From Ceratodon purpureus (Eukaryota > Streptophyta > Bryopsida > Pseudoditrichales > Ditrichaceae), in assembly GCA_014871385.1 (NCBI GenBank), contig CM026426.1, positions 38,657,799 to 38,721,798 of the forward strand: a stretch of DNA of 64,000 nucleotides. Direction: 5' to 3'. Below the pieces are notes generated by a model. It worked only from the letters and a program-made list of their open reading frames with translations. It had not been told where the DNA came from and searched no databases. A program made the position numbers and the translations under genes. How positions within the stretch are numbered: the first letter of the stretch is position 1; every line of letters begins with the position of its first letter. Positions 60,250 through 64,000 of the stretch are shown here, in pieces.

Positions 60250-63200
60250 AATACGTCACGAGAGAGTAGGGTACTTGCCTGCCGTTTTCGATGGACCAGT
60301 TCTCTTCGAATTGCCCCCTGCGGCACTAGGTGCATCACGGTCGCAAGCAAAGTCCATGCAAGGAATGGACAAACGATACGACAGCCACGTCTGGTCCAAG
60401 ACCATCACCACCAACATCACCAACAACTTGGGGCTGTCTTTCCGGTCCTCCACCTGCATCGGATGGCTGCGCTGCATCAACAAGGACTGCCCATTTCTGG
60501 AACGCCGCCCCTGGATTCGTGATGTGAACGAGACCGACTTCGATGGCTGCACACTTCAAGCCTTCTGTGTCAACCTGCCACCACCAAAAGATTCCACGGT
60601 TGTATGCAAGGTATGCAAAGAATCCCCCGCCTGCATTGCTACCTGTGGGGCCCGAATTTTTACATGTCTGGTACAGTCAACCAAACCAGGGCGTGTATCC
60701 ATCTTGGAACTCACGATCACCCTGTTAAGGTTGGCAACTACAGAGATTCAAAGGAAGAGATCAATAGTTTGATCTCTGAACAGGTCGAAACACACCTTGA
60801 GCAACGAAGAACTCTGTCGTGCTGGAGGCGAGCAAGGTTCTAATCGGGAATTACTTGCTCCAGCCGGAGGATGCACCTCCCAAGAAACTCACTATGGAGA
60901 AGCTTATTCCAGTCCTTGACAGGTGCAAGGACATGGCATCTCCGAACATTCGCAACAAGGTAATGTCATTCCGTCAGTTGAGGAATTATGGAGTAATGGA
61001 TGCCATAACAAAGCTGCGTGGAATCAGTCTCTGGGCATATGTCCAAGAGAACAAATTCCCTGGCCAAGGGAAAGATCTGGACAAGGTGTTCCTCTTCAAG
61101 ATGTCGGAAGTGGGTCCCGGAAGCGGTGTCGACCTCGTGACCAGGATGCACCCGGCGGTGATCTCGAGAACGCCTGGGTGATGTTTGACCACGTCAAGCG
61201 GGTACGCAATTGGACCACGTTGGCATGCCACGTGTACGACTCCACGTATTGCCGGGTCATGACGATTGCTACCTGTGACATGATGTCCGAGGACTGCGAT
61301 GCCAAGATCCTTTTTTGGAGAAACCTAAATGCTGTCATGGAGAGGAACGGCGTTGCCGCGCCAAACTTCAAGGGCTTCATGGCGGACAGCGCACAGGCCA
61401 ACGGGAATGCAGTAAGAACCGTGTACCGGACAGGGATCAAGGAGGACCGTATGGAGGATCGGGGAGAGGACCTGCCTATTCCATTGGACGCAGTCCATGG
61501 TCAATAATACTGAGAAGTACATCCCTGAAGAACTGTGGGAGCAACACAAGAAAATGTGCCAGCAATACCGGGCGGCGAAAACAATGGAGGAGGCGGATAC
61601 TCTCTACCTTGCAATTAAAGGTTGGTGGGTTTCTACTAGAGCTGTCTAAGAGAAGGCCCTAGCTAGATTGGAGCTCTGGCTCTGTTTCTGGCACTTCAGA
61701 TTTTGCCAGTGGGGCGGCTTCATGACTCAGGTACCTTTTTTTTTCCTTACTCATTCACTCCTATTTCTACTTCGCAGTTACTCCCACCGCACTAAGTGCC
61801 GAACCACATGTAACCACTACATTGTTTTCATGTGCAGAAATTTACCGATGAAGAACTTGCAGAAATGCCTACGTGTAACCTTGCTGAAACCGTTCACAGC
61901 AAATGGCTTCAGTCCTCTGGTAATAAGTGCGGCGACCTCTACGTGGCTACAGTTGATGACTATGTTCGGGCGTTTCTTCAAGTTGTCAACTTCTACCAGT
62001 TTCTGAAAGGGGAAGTTGGAGGGACGGTTCCATCCAAGAAGGAACTGAAGCTTAGAGCCGCTGAGCGCAGGGCGAAGTTGACAGGGAGACCGCATGTGCT
62101 TGAAGACCCCATGTTAGAGATGCCTAGAGCAGACGAGTTCTGCAGACGTCTGCCACGCCTAGCTGGAGAGGAAGTGTTCGGATCCATGAAGCGGAAGCTC
62201 GACTTACCCCTTGGAGCTGAGGAAGAATCTCACCGTCCGGACAAGGTAAACTACTCCCATCCAAAAGCACCCGGTCGTAATGTCAGGGCTCGCACCTCCC
62301 AGATGCCCATCATTGTTGAGGATGACACCGAAGATGACACGCAGGTCGACAAAGGCCAATCTCCTACAGAGGTTGCCGTGACAATCCTGGAGACCCCACG
62401 AAACGAGATCGGGATCCGCCAGGTGAATGCTGTTCAAGAGTCCAAGGTTGACGTCAAGGAATGGCACATCGCAAGATTGTTGAGGACTTCTGCAAAGTGC
62501 TGCTAGGCCTAGAGAGCTGTCAGTAAGAAGAAATGTACGGAGAGAATTGTGAGGAACGTGAACGCTACTGCTGCACCAACCTACACTAGAGTTTGGACCA
62601 ACATCCGCCGGAACACTTTGGAGAGGACGAAATTCTTCTTCTGTTCTGACGACATCGAAAGGTGCGTGAAGGGCTTTAGGCGCAAGTGGGTTGCTAAGTA
62701 CTCTACAACCCATGAGATGCCTCCAATTCCAGCCGTCTGGCCTGTCAAGCTCGGGACAAACCTGAACATCACAGAAATTCGTGCATTAGAGGCGGCTGGA
62801 TTCCAGCTCCCGCAGGAGAGGCCGGTCACCCCACGACGCCTCTTCCTCTCCACTCCGCCACGTGCAAATCTAAGTTCCTTGCCAGTTCCTGCAGATGCTG
62901 ACCGCTACCTAGGCAAGAGAGACGGGAAGATGGTGAAGCGCACTGCCACTCGCCCTAATCCGCCACAGCGACTCTCCATGGGCTCCTCCGCACCCTCAGA
63001 GCTCGCCTCCGTTTTGTCACCATGATACCTCATCCTGGCCATGGTTGCATCATAGGGTTGGATTCCGGCATTCCACCTAATGTCACGCACTACCAGATCA
63101 CCATCAGCTCCAACCCCGGTTGCAGTTGCCCAGCATTTCGGAAGACCATGACTAAGTTTCGTGGGTGGGTCCAATTCTCCTACTGTAAGCACGTTTATTT

Positions 63201-63330
63201 CATCCTATTGAAGGTTTGCAACCGCGATCCCGACGACGACCTTTTCATCCACGCGCCTACATATAGCTTCAACGAGGTCAAGATACTTCTCGAAAGCGGA
63301 ATTCTGACACACCCTTTAGCAAAAAACTAG
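60250..63330 (+). pseudogene. MULE transposase relic C with SWIM finger
   Basis: It begins around VFDGPVLFELPPAALGASRS and MDKRYDSHVWSKTITTNI, an N-terminal domain of one MULE family. Then come KVCKESPACIATC, LEASKVLIGNYLL, VDLVTRMHP and the catalytic region ENAWVMFDHVKRV, YCRVMTIATCDMMSED and FKGFMADSAQANGNAVR. After an intron (about 61731-61836) it continues ELAEMPTCNLAETVHSKWL. The C-terminal SWIM finger CSCPAF...CKHVYF ends at 63330. Frame changes near 60650, 60800, 61150, 61470 and 63010, plus stops, disable it. It is a different MULE lineage from copies A and B. Confidence 0.82.
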
Positions 63331-63631
63331 GGGGCAGGCTACTTGTAGTCCATGGTATTTCACGTGGACGGTGGCAACTAGGTTGCATAGTAGTTGCTAT
63401 TTGAATTATTCTCTGTATCGAATTAGCAATACATATTTGTATTGTTTTTTTTTAATATATAGAGTCCCAGTATTCACATTGATTGACACGCCCAGTAATT
63501 GGTCCAACTAATAATGCAATGCATGTCACATTACTACATTTGACCACTTGTACCCTTCACCCCGTTCGCACAGAAATATTATAGTAAATCATCACTTTTA
63601 TTCAACCACTAAACTGCTGCAAATAGCTATT
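63331..63631. other. No gene seen
   Basis: AT-rich sequence after the SWIM finger stop codon; it may contain the end of MULE relic C, but no terminal repeat was recognised. Confidence 0.4.
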
Positions 63632-63982
63632 TCATTCTCTGTACATAATGCGTTTAGCTTTGCCCTTTGCATTCTCAGCATATCTACCAACTTCAGACTC
63701 TAGTACTTGAGAAGCTACATTCTTGTCCATTTTGGGTTCCACTCTAGGCACTCCCAAACCTAGGTAGGGACGTTTCACTAATGGACTACTCCCACTTGAC
63801 CCTTTAAGTGCTTCCCTCGTATAAATCCCGGGTGGGATCTTCCCAACCTTAGAGTATGCATGAGCTGGCAGCGGCTTCTCCACCTCGTCCTCAACCACTA
63901 TAATCTCCCTAGGATCTTGTAACACTAAAGGGTCTCCACTCCAACATCCACGACCTCCGGAAGTGTAAGTGCTTCGCCACAT
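63632..63982 (-). CDS. Hypothetical protein or C-terminal exon, 116 residues
   Basis: The open frame runs in from the window end and finishes VGRYAENAKGKAKRIMYRE. It is rich in Pro, Gly and charged residues and resembles no domain I know. Its start may be an exon continuing beyond 64000. It could belong to another transposon gene on the minus strand. Confidence 0.3.
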   Translation of the reverse strand: MWRSTYTSGGRGCWSGDPLVLQDPREIIVVEDEVEKPLPAHAYSKVGKIPPGIYTREALKGSSGSSPLVKRPYLGLGVPRVEPKMDKNVASQVLESEVGRYAENAKGKAKRIMYRE

Positions 63983-64000
63983 CCAAATAGCTCGTCTTCC

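Overview
This window looks like nuclear DNA of a land plant. It contains a plant-type cytosolic ribosomal protein L11 gene and a TilS/RSY3-type tRNA-lysidine synthase gene, both with GT-AG introns, a telo-box promoter motif, a Ty3 retroelement, and MULE, hAT and CACTA transposons of plant character. The MULE and hAT relatives I recognise are, to my memory, common in bryophytes and lycophytes, so an early-diverging land plant is my best but weak guess. Only three reading frames look both intact and convincing: RPL11 (2819-4374), TILS (34981-40018) and one hAT transposase (41165-43387). A fourth open frame, 51846-52250, is small and unrecognised. Almost everything else is transposon at various stages of decay.

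Bases 1-34300. A decayed MULE-type transposase gene on the minus strand (1-2150) is followed by RPL11. A decayed hAT transposase gene (5402-32882, plus strand) is split by a 23.3-kb insertion: a Ty3/gypsy retrotransposon with two LTRs (6958-7636 and 29554-30227), a gag-pol frame, and a third ORF. That third ORF is itself interrupted by a 14,167-bp DNA transposon (14066-28232). This transposon has 18-bp imperfect terminal inverted repeats and AAAA on both sides, and its removal reconnects the retroelement ORF in frame. It carries two convergent genes. One is a cysteine-rich, DDE-like transposase candidate (15444-18989). The other (25252-20095, minus strand) is a two-exon fusion of basic/coiled-coil segments, a RING-like zinc cluster, a lysine-rich repeat tract and a SUVR-like SET domain. 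The second gene is in turn split by a 141-bp CACTA-type MITE with a CTT duplication. This gives four nested insertion levels. I consider the SET-carrying element the most interesting object in the window.

Bases 33700-46200. A Harbinger-like MITE (33718-34315) precedes the eleven-exon TILS gene. Downstream is a complete 4,270-bp hAT element (40755-45024) with a perfect 8-bp target duplication and an intact transposase. It contains a 22-bp x 8 tandem repeat and a nested pogo-like MITE. A piggyBac-like TTAA element (45154-46018) follows.

Bases 46200-64000. A second copy of the same MULE family as at 1-2150 lies on the plus strand (46175-49343). After it comes a region (51400-58150) with five irregular GC-rich arrays of a GCGCCCGT-like motif. 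Three of the arrays run straight into a TATA box and a plus-strand gene: a small coiled-coil ORF, a decayed RING-like gene, and a decayed BED/DUF659 hAT gene. A decayed MULE/SWIM gene ends the series. I could not find the ends of any element enclosing these genes.
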